NCBI GenBank assembly: GCA_005882315.1
Contig: VBAR01000001.1
Span: 1,189,736 to 1,253,735, forward strand
Source: Bacteroidota bacterium
Lineage (GTDB): Bacteria; Bacteroidota; Bacteroidia; Chitinophagales; Chitinophagaceae
Direction: 5' to 3'
DNA: 64,000 nt
The position numbers were made by a program, and so were the translations under genes. Below, piece after piece: positions 42,955-51,100 of this stretch. Below the pieces are notes generated by a model. That model searched no databases. It was not told the DNA's origin and saw nothing but the letters and a program-made list of their open reading frames with translations. How positions within the stretch are numbered: position 1 is the first letter of the stretch; each line of letters starts with the position of its first letter.

Positions 42955-44448
42955 ATGAAAACATTACAAACAATAAAAATAACGGCAGCGCTTACTGTTA
43001 TGATTGCTGTGTCATCTTGCAAAAAAGATTTTCTGGATGTAAACGTAGATCCTAACAATCCAACAAAAGCAGCAATTGAGTTGGTGTTGCCAACAGCACA
43101 GGGCTATGCAGCCTATAATCTCGGAAATCCCTACCAGATTTTGGGGGGTTACTGGGCACAATACTGGACACAAGGGCCAACAGGAAGCCAATACCAGGCT
43201 TATGATCAGTACAGCATCAACAGCGGAACCTTTGATGCAAGATGGATCAACATGTATGCGGGTCCATTGAATGATCTTAAATATATCGTTGATGAAGGAA
43301 CAAGAACCGGCAGTGTAAATTATGCGGCTATCGGAAAAATTATGCAAGCCTATTTATTCCAGGTAATGACAGACCTGCATGGCGATATTCCTTTTTCTGA
43401 CGCATTAAAAGCCGGCGAGGGAAATATTGCACCGAAATACGATTCACAGCAAGATGTGTATGACGGATTGATAAGACTGGTAGATGAGGGTATAGCATTG
43501 ATTGACGAAAACAGTACTCTTCATCCCGGTACTGATGATTTCTTTTATAATGGCGATATGCACCAATGGCAAAAATTTGCCAACACATTAAAACTGAAAA
43601 TTTACCTACGGCAAGCGTATGTACGTCCACAAATAGCACAAGTGGGTATACAAGCTATGTATGCAGCCAATGCAGAGTTTGTTGATTTTGGTGACGAAGC
43701 ATCGTTGCATTTTACAACAACTCAGTTTAATCAACACCCTCTGTATGCTCATATCAATTCACTTGGTGAATTTAATATTCTCGCAAGCAACACATCGCTG
43801 AACAGAATGCTTACATTAAACGACCCAAGAGTTGATGTTGTATATAAAAGAGCAACAGCAGCTCCTAATACAGGAAACCATGTCGGTATATTGCAAGGCA
43901 ATGGAAGAAATCTTCCTAACCCTGCAACACTTAACGACAGACAATTCTCAAAACCGGGTGCAGCAGTCGGCGGACCGGGTGGCGCAGCAGCAAGAGTGAT
44001 ATTTATGAGTGAAGCAGAAAGTTATTTCCTGCAAGCAGAAGCAGTAGTAAGAGGATGGGGAACAGGCAATGCACAGCAATTATATAATGATGCGATTGAA
44101 CTTTCATTTTTAAGCTGGGGATTAACTTCTGCACAGTTTGCAACATATGTAGCACAACCTCAAGTAGCTTATCCTGCTGCCGGAACAGCGGAACAAAAAA
44201 TAAAAGCGATTATCACTCAAAAATGGACAGCGCTGTGCGGATCACAAAACGTAGAAGCATGGACCGAATGGAGAAGAACGGGTTACCCCGATATTTTCAC
44301 TATTTCCGCTAGCAGCAATATTGGAAATCTATTCCCGGCCCGTTTACTGTATCCTGATTCGGAAGTAACAAGCAACCCTAATACGCCAGCACAAAAATTG
44401 GTAACGGATAAAGTATGGTGGGATGTAAACACAACAGGACAAAACTGA
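42955..44448 (+). CDS. SusD/RagB-family nutrient-binding lipoprotein
   Basis: 497 residues. Lipoprotein signal with the Cys in IAVSSCKKDFLDVNVDPNNPT, the SusD-like_2 type of start. The body is helical with TPR-like segments (LKYIVDEGTRTG, MQAYLFQVMTDLHGDIPFSDAL, ESYFLQAEAVVRGWG) and a typical C-terminal ACGSQNVEAWTEWRRTGYP-like segment (here LCGSQNVEAWTEWRRTGYP). It caps the SusC channel at the cell surface. Confidence 0.93.
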   Translation: MKTLQTIKITAALTVMIAVSSCKKDFLDVNVDPNNPTKAAIELVLPTAQGYAAYNLGNPYQILGGYWAQYWTQGPTGSQYQAYDQYSINSGTFDARWINMYAGPLNDLKYIVDEGTRTGSVNYAAIGKIMQAYLFQVMTDLHGDIPFSDALKAGEGNIAPKYDSQQDVYDGLIRLVDEGIALIDENSTLHPGTDDFFYNGDMHQWQKFANTLKLKIYLRQAYVRPQIAQVGIQAMYAANAEFVDFGDEASLHFTTTQFNQHPLYAHINSLGEFNILASNTSLNRMLTLNDPRVDVVYKRATAAPNTGNHVGILQGNGRNLPNPATLNDRQFSKPGAAVGGPGGAAARVIFMSEAESYFLQAEAVVRGWGTGNAQQLYNDAIELSFLSWGLTSAQFATYVAQPQVAYPAAGTAEQKIKAIITQKWTALCGSQNVEAWTEWRRTGYPDIFTISASSNIGNLFPARLLYPDSEVTSNPNTPAQKLVTDKVWWDVNTTGQN

Positions 44449-44471
44449 TTGTTCACCTAAAAAACTAAACA

Positions 44472-45110
44472 ATGAAACTGATAAATAAAATTTCAATTGC
44501 ATTCATACTATCGGCATTAATTTTTACAGGGTGTAAAAAAGATACGACAGCCGATGTTTCAAGAGCAGTAAAGGTGAGCTACCCGGAAATAACATTGAAT
44601 GGAAGTGAGCTGGTGATTCAAGCAGTTGGTGCAACCTATACCGATGCAGGCGCAAAACTGACAGATGATATCACAGGTGCGGTTACTGATATACAACCAA
44701 CATCAAGCAATGTAAATACAGCTGTGCCCGGTTTATATCTTGTTAACTATAGCGCATCCAATTCAAACGGATTTGCAACAACAGCAACAAGATTAGTAGC
44801 CGTAACTTCTGTTAATAACCCTATTGATCGTTCGGGTACTTATTTGAGAACAGCAACAGGAGTCAATTGTTATATCACGAAACTTGCACCGGGTGTTTAT
44901 GAAGTAACAAACCCCGGGGGTGCAGGAGTAGGCGTTAACACAATTGTGATCATGGTTGAAACAGCGCTGAATGTTTATACGGCGCCTTCGCAACCAACAG
45001 ATGCCGGAACTTTTTCTGTAATTAATATAGCGTTCACTGCAACAGGTGCTACCTGGAATGTAGTAAATGTCGGGTATGGTACAGGACAAAGAGTATTTGT
45101 AAAACAGTAG
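44472..45110 (+). CDS. Surface lipoprotein of the SusC/SusD operon with Ig-like domain
   Basis: 212 residues. Lipoprotein signal with Cys at IFTGCKKDTTADV. The first 100 mature residues form a DUF5011/Ig-like beta domain (GATYTDAGAKLTDDITG ... PGLYLVNYSASNSNGFATT). The second half is beta-rich and Gly/Thr-rich (GVYEVTNPGGAGVG). In Sus-type operons the third gene often encodes an accessory ligand-binding protein, the probable role here. It begins 23 nt after susD and is followed by a terminator. Confidence 0.8.
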   Translation: MKLINKISIAFILSALIFTGCKKDTTADVSRAVKVSYPEITLNGSELVIQAVGATYTDAGAKLTDDITGAVTDIQPTSSNVNTAVPGLYLVNYSASNSNGFATTATRLVAVTSVNNPIDRSGTYLRTATGVNCYITKLAPGVYEVTNPGGAGVGVNTIVIMVETALNVYTAPSQPTDAGTFSVINIAFTATGATWNVVNVGYGTGQRVFVKQ

Positions 45111-45136
45111 TAGTTAGAACAAGCAGTATAGTTAAT

Positions 45137-45167
45137 GCCATCAGTCGAAAGTCTGATGGCTTTTTTA
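45137..45167 (+). terminator. Rho-independent terminator of the SusC/SusD operon
   Basis: GCCATCAG and CTGATGGC (8-bp perfect arms, 45137-45160) around TCGAAAGT, followed by TTTTTTAAT, 27 nt beyond the last stop. Confidence 0.82.
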
Positions 45168-45285
45168 ATGTTATGGGTGGCAATAATGAATGATGCGAAG
45201 AAATAATTTTTTTTAAACATGAATTAATCATGTTCCGGCAAATGTGATTTGATAACTGAGAAAGAGGAAACTAATTTTATAAAAG

Positions 45286-45394
45286 AAAGACGAGAGAGTT
45301 ATTCTACAACACACAAAGAAGTTTTCTCATGTTAATGTATGGTCAAAAGCAGACCGAAGTACGCAGGCGGCTCCCTCTAGTCGGCCTGCTTTTT
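45286..45394 (+). ncRNA. Candidate small RNA with its own promoter and terminator
   Basis: TTTG (45248-45251), 20 nt and TAATTTTA (45272-45279) resemble a Bacteroidota promoter with one mismatch in the -7 box. About 80 nt beyond the expected start, AGCAGACCGA (45348-45357) pairs with TCGGCCTGCT (45381-45390) with one mismatch, or alternatively GCAGGC (45363-45368) pairs with GCCTGC (45384-45389); both run into TTTTTATTTTA. There is no plausible ORF between them, and the SusC/SusD operon already ends at its own terminator. The 5' end is an estimate. The 3' end touches the convergent DUF1801 gene. Confidence 0.4.
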
Positions 45395-46136
45395 ATTTTA
45401 TCATTTTAACCATCTCTTTTACAATCCTACCCAGTTCTTTTTTGCCTGCTGTTATCTCTGCCGGTGAATTAAAGTAAACAAGTCTCCGGTCTTTATAATT
45501 CCCTTCCAGCAAGGCAGATTTTATTTTTATAATATTGGAATGATGAAAAACAAGAAGGACCTGGTCTTTTTTCCTGGAAGGTCCAAATGTGACTATATCT
45601 TCTTTATAATAATAGCTTGGGGCATTCCATTTGATCCTTTCGTTAAGTTTTGGAGAAGCTGTTTTTATAATGCTTCTAACTGCATCTATCTGTTTCTTTG
45701 TTGCAGTATCCAGATTTGCGATCCATTCTTTCACATTTTCATCATCACTTGGCTTTTCGGTTTTCTTTTTTAAACCAGCTTTTAATTCATTTTCCTCCAA
45801 CTTGTATTTTACTATTTTTCTGATCAGCTGTAATGGAAGCGGTTTGTCACTTGAAAATTTTATTGTCCCTTTAGCTCCTTTATATTCCAACATTTCTTTT
45901 TTTAATTCTGCAGCATTCCACGGCGCCGGGTAAAGACTGATATGATTTTTCCATCCTGCAAAATAAATAAGAACACCATGATGTTTATACCCTGCAATAC
46001 CATAACTGATCAACTCTTCTGCTTTTGGAGCAACAGATTTAATTGCCTTCTGTAATTGTATAAGTCGCTTCTTTGTTTCATCAGGAAAGCTGGCGATATA
46101 TTCATCGACTGAAGAAGGAGCTTTTGTTTTTTGCAT
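45393..46136 (-). CDS. Tandem DUF1801 (YdhG-like) protein
   Basis: 247 residues made of two related domains. The first (about 1-115) has VDEYIASFPDETKKRLIQLQ, ISYGIAGYKHHGVLIYFAGW and HISLYP; the second (about 135-247) has IKWNAPSYYYKEDIVTFGP and LLVFHHSN. Both are DUF1801 folds, the family of the proposed iron chaperone YdhG/frataxin-like proteins. The duplication in one chain is notable. It lies in a run of minus-strand genes for small ligand-binding or detoxification-type domains. Confidence 0.82.
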   Translation of the reverse strand: MQKTKAPSSVDEYIASFPDETKKRLIQLQKAIKSVAPKAEELISYGIAGYKHHGVLIYFAGWKNHISLYPAPWNAAELKKEMLEYKGAKGTIKFSSDKPLPLQLIRKIVKYKLEENELKAGLKKKTEKPSDDENVKEWIANLDTATKKQIDAVRSIIKTASPKLNERIKWNAPSYYYKEDIVTFGPSRKKDQVLLVFHHSNIIKIKSALLEGNYKDRRLVYFNSPAEITAGKKELGRIVKEMVKMIK

Positions 46137-46151
46137 GAAGCTGCTTTAAAA

Positions 46152-46532
46152 TTATAAAGCTTGTTTTTTAGTCCAGAAATAATAAGATAATATCCCCGGT
46201 ATGATCCACATTAACATCCCGGCTATTCTCGGGTCAATATTATCCGGCGCTATCGCAATACCAGAATAGGTGGCGCCAGCCAAATCAAAAAACAAACCAG
46301 CATAAGCCCACTCTTTAATTCTTTTCAATCCCGGAATTAAAATGACGATTGCACCAATTATCTTGGCCCAACTGATAAACTGTATAAAATAAATAGGATA
46401 GCCAAGGCCTTTATGAAACATTTCAATTACCTCGTCACTTGGGCCAATGCCACCGATGGAAGAATAAATCATCAGCCCGGAAAACAAAACCGTAAATACC
46501 CAATAAAGAATATTTGTTGTTTTTGCAGTCAT
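46152..46532 (-). CDS. DoxX-like membrane protein
   Basis: 126 residues with four membrane helices: about 8-26, 45-65 (PIYFIQFISWAKIIGAIVIL), 72-92 and 102-122. The spacing and the GIGPSDEVIEMFHKGLGYP loop fit DoxX-like proteins, some of which act in quinone or redox functions. It sits 15 nt downstream of the tandem DUF1801 gene's start side on the same strand. Precise role unknown. Confidence 0.8.
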   Translation of the reverse strand: MTAKTTNILYWVFTVLFSGLMIYSSIGGIGPSDEVIEMFHKGLGYPIYFIQFISWAKIIGAIVILIPGLKRIKEWAYAGLFFDLAGATYSGIAIAPDNIDPRIAGMLMWIIPGILSYYFWTKKQAL

Positions 46533-46573
46533 AAATTTCTTTTTAAAATTTTATAATAAGAAATATTAGTTTA

Positions 46574-47413
46574 TCAGGCATTCACCAGATCTTCGATCAC
46601 CAGCTTTTTCATTTTCATTAAAGCCTGCATTGCCCTTCCACTTTTTTCAGGATCAGTCATCAATTTTCCAATTACAGAAGGAACAATTTGCCAGGATACA
46701 CCAAACTTATCTTTTAGCCAACCACACATGCTTTCATTACCGCCATCTGCGATCATTTTATTCCAGTAATGATCTATCTCTTCCTGTGTATCACAGCTAA
46801 CGACTAATGATAATCCCTCATTAAAAGTATAAGCATGTTCACCAGGCCCATCCATTGCAATCATATTGTAGTCATTCAGTTTAAATTCAGCGAACATCAC
46901 TTTACCTTCATTGGCATCTCCGGCCGGGTAAAGATGTATTCCGGAGATAGAAGAATTTTTAAAAAGACTGGTGTAAAATTTTATTGCTTCTTCAGCTTTG
47001 CCAAACTTGTTACCGGTAAATAACATAGATGGAGTTATTGTTTGCGAATCGCCGGCATTGTTTACAACCGACACCTGCCAGGTCATTCCATATTTATCCT
47101 GCACCCAACCATATCGTTCACTCCAGAAGTATTTATCAATTGGCATTAACGCTTTTCCGCCATCCAATAATTTTTCCCAGGCTGCATTTGTTTCATCAAT
47201 AGTATCGAATAAAACAAACATCGAGATAGAGGGGTTTATTTTAAACATGGGCCCGCCGTTCAACCCCATGAATTTTTTTCCGAAAATATTAAAGTTGACA
47301 ACCATCGGCGTATCAACAGTTATTTTCGAATCTTTAAAAACAGCGCAATAAAATTCTGCAGCTTCTTTTGCATTGCCATCAAACCACAGGCAGGGATAAA
47401 TGGGGTTTTGCAT
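46574..47413 (-). CDS. Two-domain VOC/PhnB-like protein
   Basis: 279 residues with two glyoxalase/VOC domains of the PhnB (3-demethylubiquinone methyltransferase-like) type: first PCLWFDGNAKEAAEFYCAVF ... FWSERYGWVQDKYGMTWQV, second LFTGNKFGKAEEAIKFYTSLF ... CGWLKDKFGVSWQIVPSV. Both end with the D(K/R)(F/Y)G(V/M)(S/T)W motif. Probably binds small molecules or metal; no enzymatic reaction can be named. Part of the same minus-strand run. Confidence 0.85.
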   Translation of the reverse strand: MQNPIYPCLWFDGNAKEAAEFYCAVFKDSKITVDTPMVVNFNIFGKKFMGLNGGPMFKINPSISMFVLFDTIDETNAAWEKLLDGGKALMPIDKYFWSERYGWVQDKYGMTWQVSVVNNAGDSQTITPSMLFTGNKFGKAEEAIKFYTSLFKNSSISGIHLYPAGDANEGKVMFAEFKLNDYNMIAMDGPGEHAYTFNEGLSLVVSCDTQEEIDHYWNKMIADGGNESMCGWLKDKFGVSWQIVPSVIGKLMTDPEKSGRAMQALMKMKKLVIEDLVNA

Positions 47414-47458
47414 ATCGTTTATTTTATTAATGAGATAAATGTTGTTTCAAAAAATCAG

Positions 47459-47902
47459 TTATGATTTATTTTTTACATAGTTAAGCATCCACTTTACACC
47501 AAACTTGTCTTTACAACTTCCCCAATAGGCGCCCCAGAACATATCAGTCATCGGCATTTCTATTTCGCCATCATTTGAAAGTGCTCTAAACAACTTATCT
47601 GCTTCTTCTTTTGAATCTGGCTCAAGGTTGATGTAAACATTATTGCCCACGATTATTTTAAAGCCCATTTCTTCAGGGGCATCGGAACCCATCAGCATAT
47701 AACCACCTAGTATCGGTAAGGAAACATGTAATACTAATTTTTTTGTTGCCTCATTCATCGGAGGAGCTCCTTCCTGCGGCGGCATATCACCAAAACGGTT
47801 AATACCGCCACTTTCGAACTCAGTACCAAAAACGGATTTATAAAAATTGAAGGCTTGCTCAGTTTGATTAGTGAAGTTTAAATATGTACTTACCTTAGCC
47901 AT
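47459..47902 (-). CDS. VOC/PhnB-like protein
   Basis: 147 residues from the ATG at 47900-47902 (MAKVSTYLNFTNQTEQAFNF); an in-frame ATG at 47950 would overlap the upstream gene and is rejected. One VOC domain with KSVFGTEFESGG, LMGSDAPEEMGF and DMFWGAYWGSCKDKFGVKWM, the PhnB pattern. Similar in sequence style to the VOC half of the DinB-VOC protein at 49063-49986, suggesting local duplication. Confidence 0.84.
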   Translation of the reverse strand: MAKVSTYLNFTNQTEQAFNFYKSVFGTEFESGGINRFGDMPPQEGAPPMNEATKKLVLHVSLPILGGYMLMGSDAPEEMGFKIIVGNNVYINLEPDSKEEADKLFRALSNDGEIEMPMTDMFWGAYWGSCKDKFGVKWMLNYVKNKS

Positions 47903-47934
47903 GATTATTGGTTTTGATTGTTGAAAGATTATAC

Positions 47935-48813
47935 TTAATTGTTTTCGCAAATAGCTTTTAGTTTACTCAAGGCTTTCGGCCATGTTTCTTCGAAGTAAGA
48001 TTTGAAATCTTCATTTGAATCCATATCTACTTCTACAACAGTATTGCCATTGTTTGTTTTAAATGTATAGTTTTCTAAAGCACCCGCCCAGCCTTCAACT
48101 TCAGCGCCGCTTGTTATTTCTTCATCGCCTTTTAAAACGCCAAGATGTTCGATGCTTATAAATTTGCCCGGAATATTTTCTCTTACTTTACTTACCATGC
48201 CACCGGTCTTTCCATCTTTATCTGTTCCAAGAAAAAGAATTTTTGAACCCTTGTCCCAGGAGCCTTTATAGTAAGAAGAAGGATTGAATTCTGCCGTCCA
48301 TTCCCTGTATGTTTTATCTCCCAGCATAAGATTAAACACTTTTTCTGCAGGCGCATTGATGCTTATTTCAAAACTTATGACTTCCAGTTTTGGCGAAGCC
48401 TCCACATGTTTTTTAAAATTATCCATAATAGATTGCCAGCCGCCTTTCTGCATCTCGATGGAATGTGTGCTTTCGGCTTCGAATTCTTCAACCACTTTTG
48501 TTTGATTGCCAGTTGAAGTAAACACCACCTTCACTTTTCTTCCATCACCAAGTGTGTATTCGATCAGCTTATGCTTTTTAACTTTATCATACACACCGCC
48601 AAAATCAAAACTGAAACTTCCGTCTTTAGCAGCCATCGTAGCGCTGAATGAACCGCCTTCACGCAAGTCATTCTCTGCTTTAGTTGTACACCAGTCAGCC
48701 GAGGCATTATTCCAACGGATAATATGACGTGGCTCGGTCCAGTATTGCCATACTTTTTCAACAGGAGCATTCACTGTTGTTTCTACCGTAATGATTGTTT
48801 TGTTGGTTTCCAT
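47935..48813 (-). CDS. Two-domain AHSA1/SRPBCC protein
   Basis: 292 residues with two SRPBCC domains in tandem: first ETTVNAPVEKVWQYWTEPRH ... GGWQSIMDNFKKHV, second EISINAPAEKVFNLMLGDKT ... FEETWPKALSKLKAICENN. Each repeats the NAP(V/A)EKV start of AHSA1 proteins. Cytoplasmic; ligands unknown. The second domain is more diverged (it has KGSWDKGSKILFLG), so the halves may bind different ligands. Confidence 0.84.
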   Translation of the reverse strand: METNKTIITVETTVNAPVEKVWQYWTEPRHIIRWNNASADWCTTKAENDLREGGSFSATMAAKDGSFSFDFGGVYDKVKKHKLIEYTLGDGRKVKVVFTSTGNQTKVVEEFEAESTHSIEMQKGGWQSIMDNFKKHVEASPKLEVISFEISINAPAEKVFNLMLGDKTYREWTAEFNPSSYYKGSWDKGSKILFLGTDKDGKTGGMVSKVRENIPGKFISIEHLGVLKGDEEITSGAEVEGWAGALENYTFKTNNGNTVVEVDMDSNEDFKSYFEETWPKALSKLKAICENN

Positions 48814-48839
48814 TTTAATTTATTTTAAAAAGTTATAAA

Positions 48840-49058
48840 TTACTTTTTGATTCCTTTGAATAAAGCAAATATTGCCATTGCATACCCGTGTCCCAGGCTG
48901 AAATCTTTTTTAAGCCACTCAACTATTTCGCCAGCTTTAGTCGATGGATTAAATTTTCCTTTTTGTAGAAAGCCTTTCTTCTCTGCCAGCTTTTTAAAAT
49001 CTTCTGGTGATTTACCTGTTTTGATTTTGATATTATCAAGATAAGCCTGGAAAGACAT
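48840..49058 (-). CDS. DUF4287 small protein
   Basis: 72 residues from the ATG at 49056-49058 (MSFQAYLDNIKIKTGKSPED). An upstream in-frame ATG would run through the end of the neighbouring gene. The FKKLAEKKGFLQKGKF and EIVEWLKKDFSLGHGYAMAI segments match DUF4287, a short helical family of unknown role. It lies 4 nt after the DinB-VOC stop. Confidence 0.83.
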   Translation of the reverse strand: MSFQAYLDNIKIKTGKSPEDFKKLAEKKGFLQKGKFNPSTKAGEIVEWLKKDFSLGHGYAMAIFALFKGIKK

Positions 49059-49062
49059 ATGA

Positions 49063-49986
49063 TTAATTTTTTGAGTAGTTAAACATCCAGTGTATCCCAA
49101 ATTTATCGGTGATCTTACCAAAGGTAGCCCCCCAAAAAGACTGATGCAACGGCTCGTCAATTTTTCCACCAGCGGCAAGGGCGGAAAAAAATGAGTTTAC
49201 CTCTTCATCGCTGCTGCACATCATGCAAAGCATAACATTATTACCTGTATTGGTTTTTGCCCCCAACATATCAGAGCCCATTATCGTCAGGCCATTCTTT
49301 GTCAGGCTGCTGTGCAGGATCCTCGGCCCCATTTCCGACGGCATTTGCGCTGCCATTGGCGATTCTGAAATCTTTTGCAGTACCAGTTCACCACCGAGGC
49401 ATTGCTGGTAGAAACTCATGGCTTCCCGGGCCCGGCCATCAAAATTCAGGTAAGCTACTATTTGTGTCATTGTATTAAGGTTTTTAGTTGTGATGAGATT
49501 GTAAATATTTCTAAGCTGGTATAAATGTCTTTCTGTGTGATAAGAAATAAAACACAGCCATTCCATACGGGTCAAATGTCCAAAGCCGGGAAAATTAATG
49601 GCCGGACAGGAAAGTGAGAGATCTTCGGTATTCAAAAACTGAATGATGTTGTTTGTTTTAATTGTAAGATCTTTTATAAGTAATTCACGGTTGATTGGTT
49701 TTTCAGAAGGAAGAATAAAAGCCGGCGATTTCATTTTTACATCCCTATTCAAAAACATGGCTTTTAATGTTTCGACCTTTTCATCAGCCGGTCTTTCCGT
49801 TGTAGCGGCCTGAACTTTTAGGGCTTCAATGATTTCGTATGATCTACTCAAATGTTCTGCCACCTGTGCCGCCGTCCAGCTGCCTTCAAAAGGAACGGCA
49901 TTGATCTGCTTTTCATCCAGAGAACCAAGGATTGAAAGCAACTCGTTAAACGATTTTTTTAATGCGGGTTGAAGTTCCTGTTTCAT
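49063..49986 (-). CDS. DinB-like and VOC/PhnB-like fusion protein
   Basis: 307 residues. The first 165 form a DinB-like four-helix metal-binding domain (SFNELLSILGSLDE, TAAQVAEHLSRSYEII, FISYHTERHLYQLRNI; the His residues are likely ligands). From about residue 171 a VOC domain follows (MTQIVAYLNFDGRAREAM ... SFWGATFGKITDKFGIHWM). The frame is continuous with no stop between the halves. An internal ATG at 49476 could also give the VOC part alone. Whether this is a true fusion or two overlapping products is not decided by sequence. Confidence 0.8.
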   Translation of the reverse strand: MKQELQPALKKSFNELLSILGSLDEKQINAVPFEGSWTAAQVAEHLSRSYEIIEALKVQAATTERPADEKVETLKAMFLNRDVKMKSPAFILPSEKPINRELLIKDLTIKTNNIIQFLNTEDLSLSCPAINFPGFGHLTRMEWLCFISYHTERHLYQLRNIYNLITTKNLNTMTQIVAYLNFDGRAREAMSFYQQCLGGELVLQKISESPMAAQMPSEMGPRILHSSLTKNGLTIMGSDMLGAKTNTGNNVMLCMMCSSDEEVNSFFSALAAGGKIDEPLHQSFWGATFGKITDKFGIHWMFNYSKN

Positions 49987-50110
49987 GTCTCGTTGATTGA
50001 TAATACAAACATATTGTCATAATCCGGCTCTCATGCTGTGGTATTACGACAACATAAGGGGTTGTTTGCGACAGCGGAGTGGTTTATTTTTACATCTAAA
50101 CTGAGAACAG

Positions 50111-51094
50111 ATGAAAAATATAGCCATACTCGTTCCTGAAACAGCCGTAATAGAAGCGGTAGCCGATCCGCGATATATGTTTACCGCCATCAATGAATTT
50201 CTAAAAAGCCAGGGACAACCCGCATTGTTCAATGTGCAGTTAGTTGGGTTAACAAAAGAAGTAAAACTGGTTGATGGATTGTTTACGATTCATACAGATG
50301 CTACTTTAAAAAACGCAAACAATCCCGACCTGATAATCGTACCTGCTGTAAGCGGCAACCTTGAACATGCTATTAAACTCAATAAAGATTTTTTACCATG
50401 GATCACCATACAATATAAAAAAGGAGCTGAGGTGGCGAGTCTTTGTTTGGGCGCATTCATATTGGCATCAACAGGATTACTGGATGGAAAAAACTGTTCT
50501 ACGCATTGGTTGTTTGCAAATGAATTCAGAACAATGTTCCCGGACGTGAATTTGGTAGACAACAAAATTGTAACGGAACAAAATGGGGTTTATACAAGTG
50601 GCGGCGCCAACTCCTACTGGAATTTATTATTACACCTTGTAGAAAAATATACCAATCGTGAATTGGCAATTCTTGCATCCAAATTTTTTGTGCTGGATAT
50701 TGATCGTAAAAGCCAATCACCTTTTACGATGTTCAAAGGCCAGAAAATTCATGAAGATGATGAAATAAAAAAAGCACAGGAATTTATTGAAGGTAATTAT
50801 GCAGATAAAATAACGGTGGATGAACTCTGTAATCAACTCTCCATCGGACGCCGCAGTTTTGAAAGAAGATTTAAAAAAGCCACCAACAATACAGTAGTGG
50901 AATATATACAACGTGTAAAAATTGAAGCAGCCAAAAAGCAATTAGAGACAGGCCGCAAAACCGTAAGTGAAACGATGTACGATGTTGGCTATACGGATAG
51001 CAAAGCCTTTCGTGAAGTATTCAAAAAAATATCAGGTATGAGCCCGGTTGATTACAGGAATAAATACAATAAAGAATCGCTGCAACTGAATTAG
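50111..51094 (+). CDS. GlxA-type AraC-family regulator with DJ-1/PfpI-like domain
   Basis: 327 residues. The N-terminal DJ-1/PfpI-like domain (about 1-190) includes the nucleophile-elbow-like VASLCLGAFILAS with Cys115 and the conserved HWLFANEFR. The C-terminal AraC HTH pair has VDELCNQLSIGRRSFERRFK and VSETMYDVGYTDSKAFREVFK. Divergent from the SRPBCC/VOC/DinB run, so it is the likely local regulator. Start at 50111 gives the usual length. Confidence 0.9.
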   Translation: MKNIAILVPETAVIEAVADPRYMFTAINEFLKSQGQPALFNVQLVGLTKEVKLVDGLFTIHTDATLKNANNPDLIIVPAVSGNLEHAIKLNKDFLPWITIQYKKGAEVASLCLGAFILASTGLLDGKNCSTHWLFANEFRTMFPDVNLVDNKIVTEQNGVYTSGGANSYWNLLLHLVEKYTNRELAILASKFFVLDIDRKSQSPFTMFKGQKIHEDDEIKKAQEFIEGNYADKITVDELCNQLSIGRRSFERRFKKATNNTVVEYIQRVKIEAAKKQLETGRKTVSETMYDVGYTDSKAFREVFKKISGMSPVDYRNKYNKESLQLN

Positions 51095-51100
51095 TTTTTC

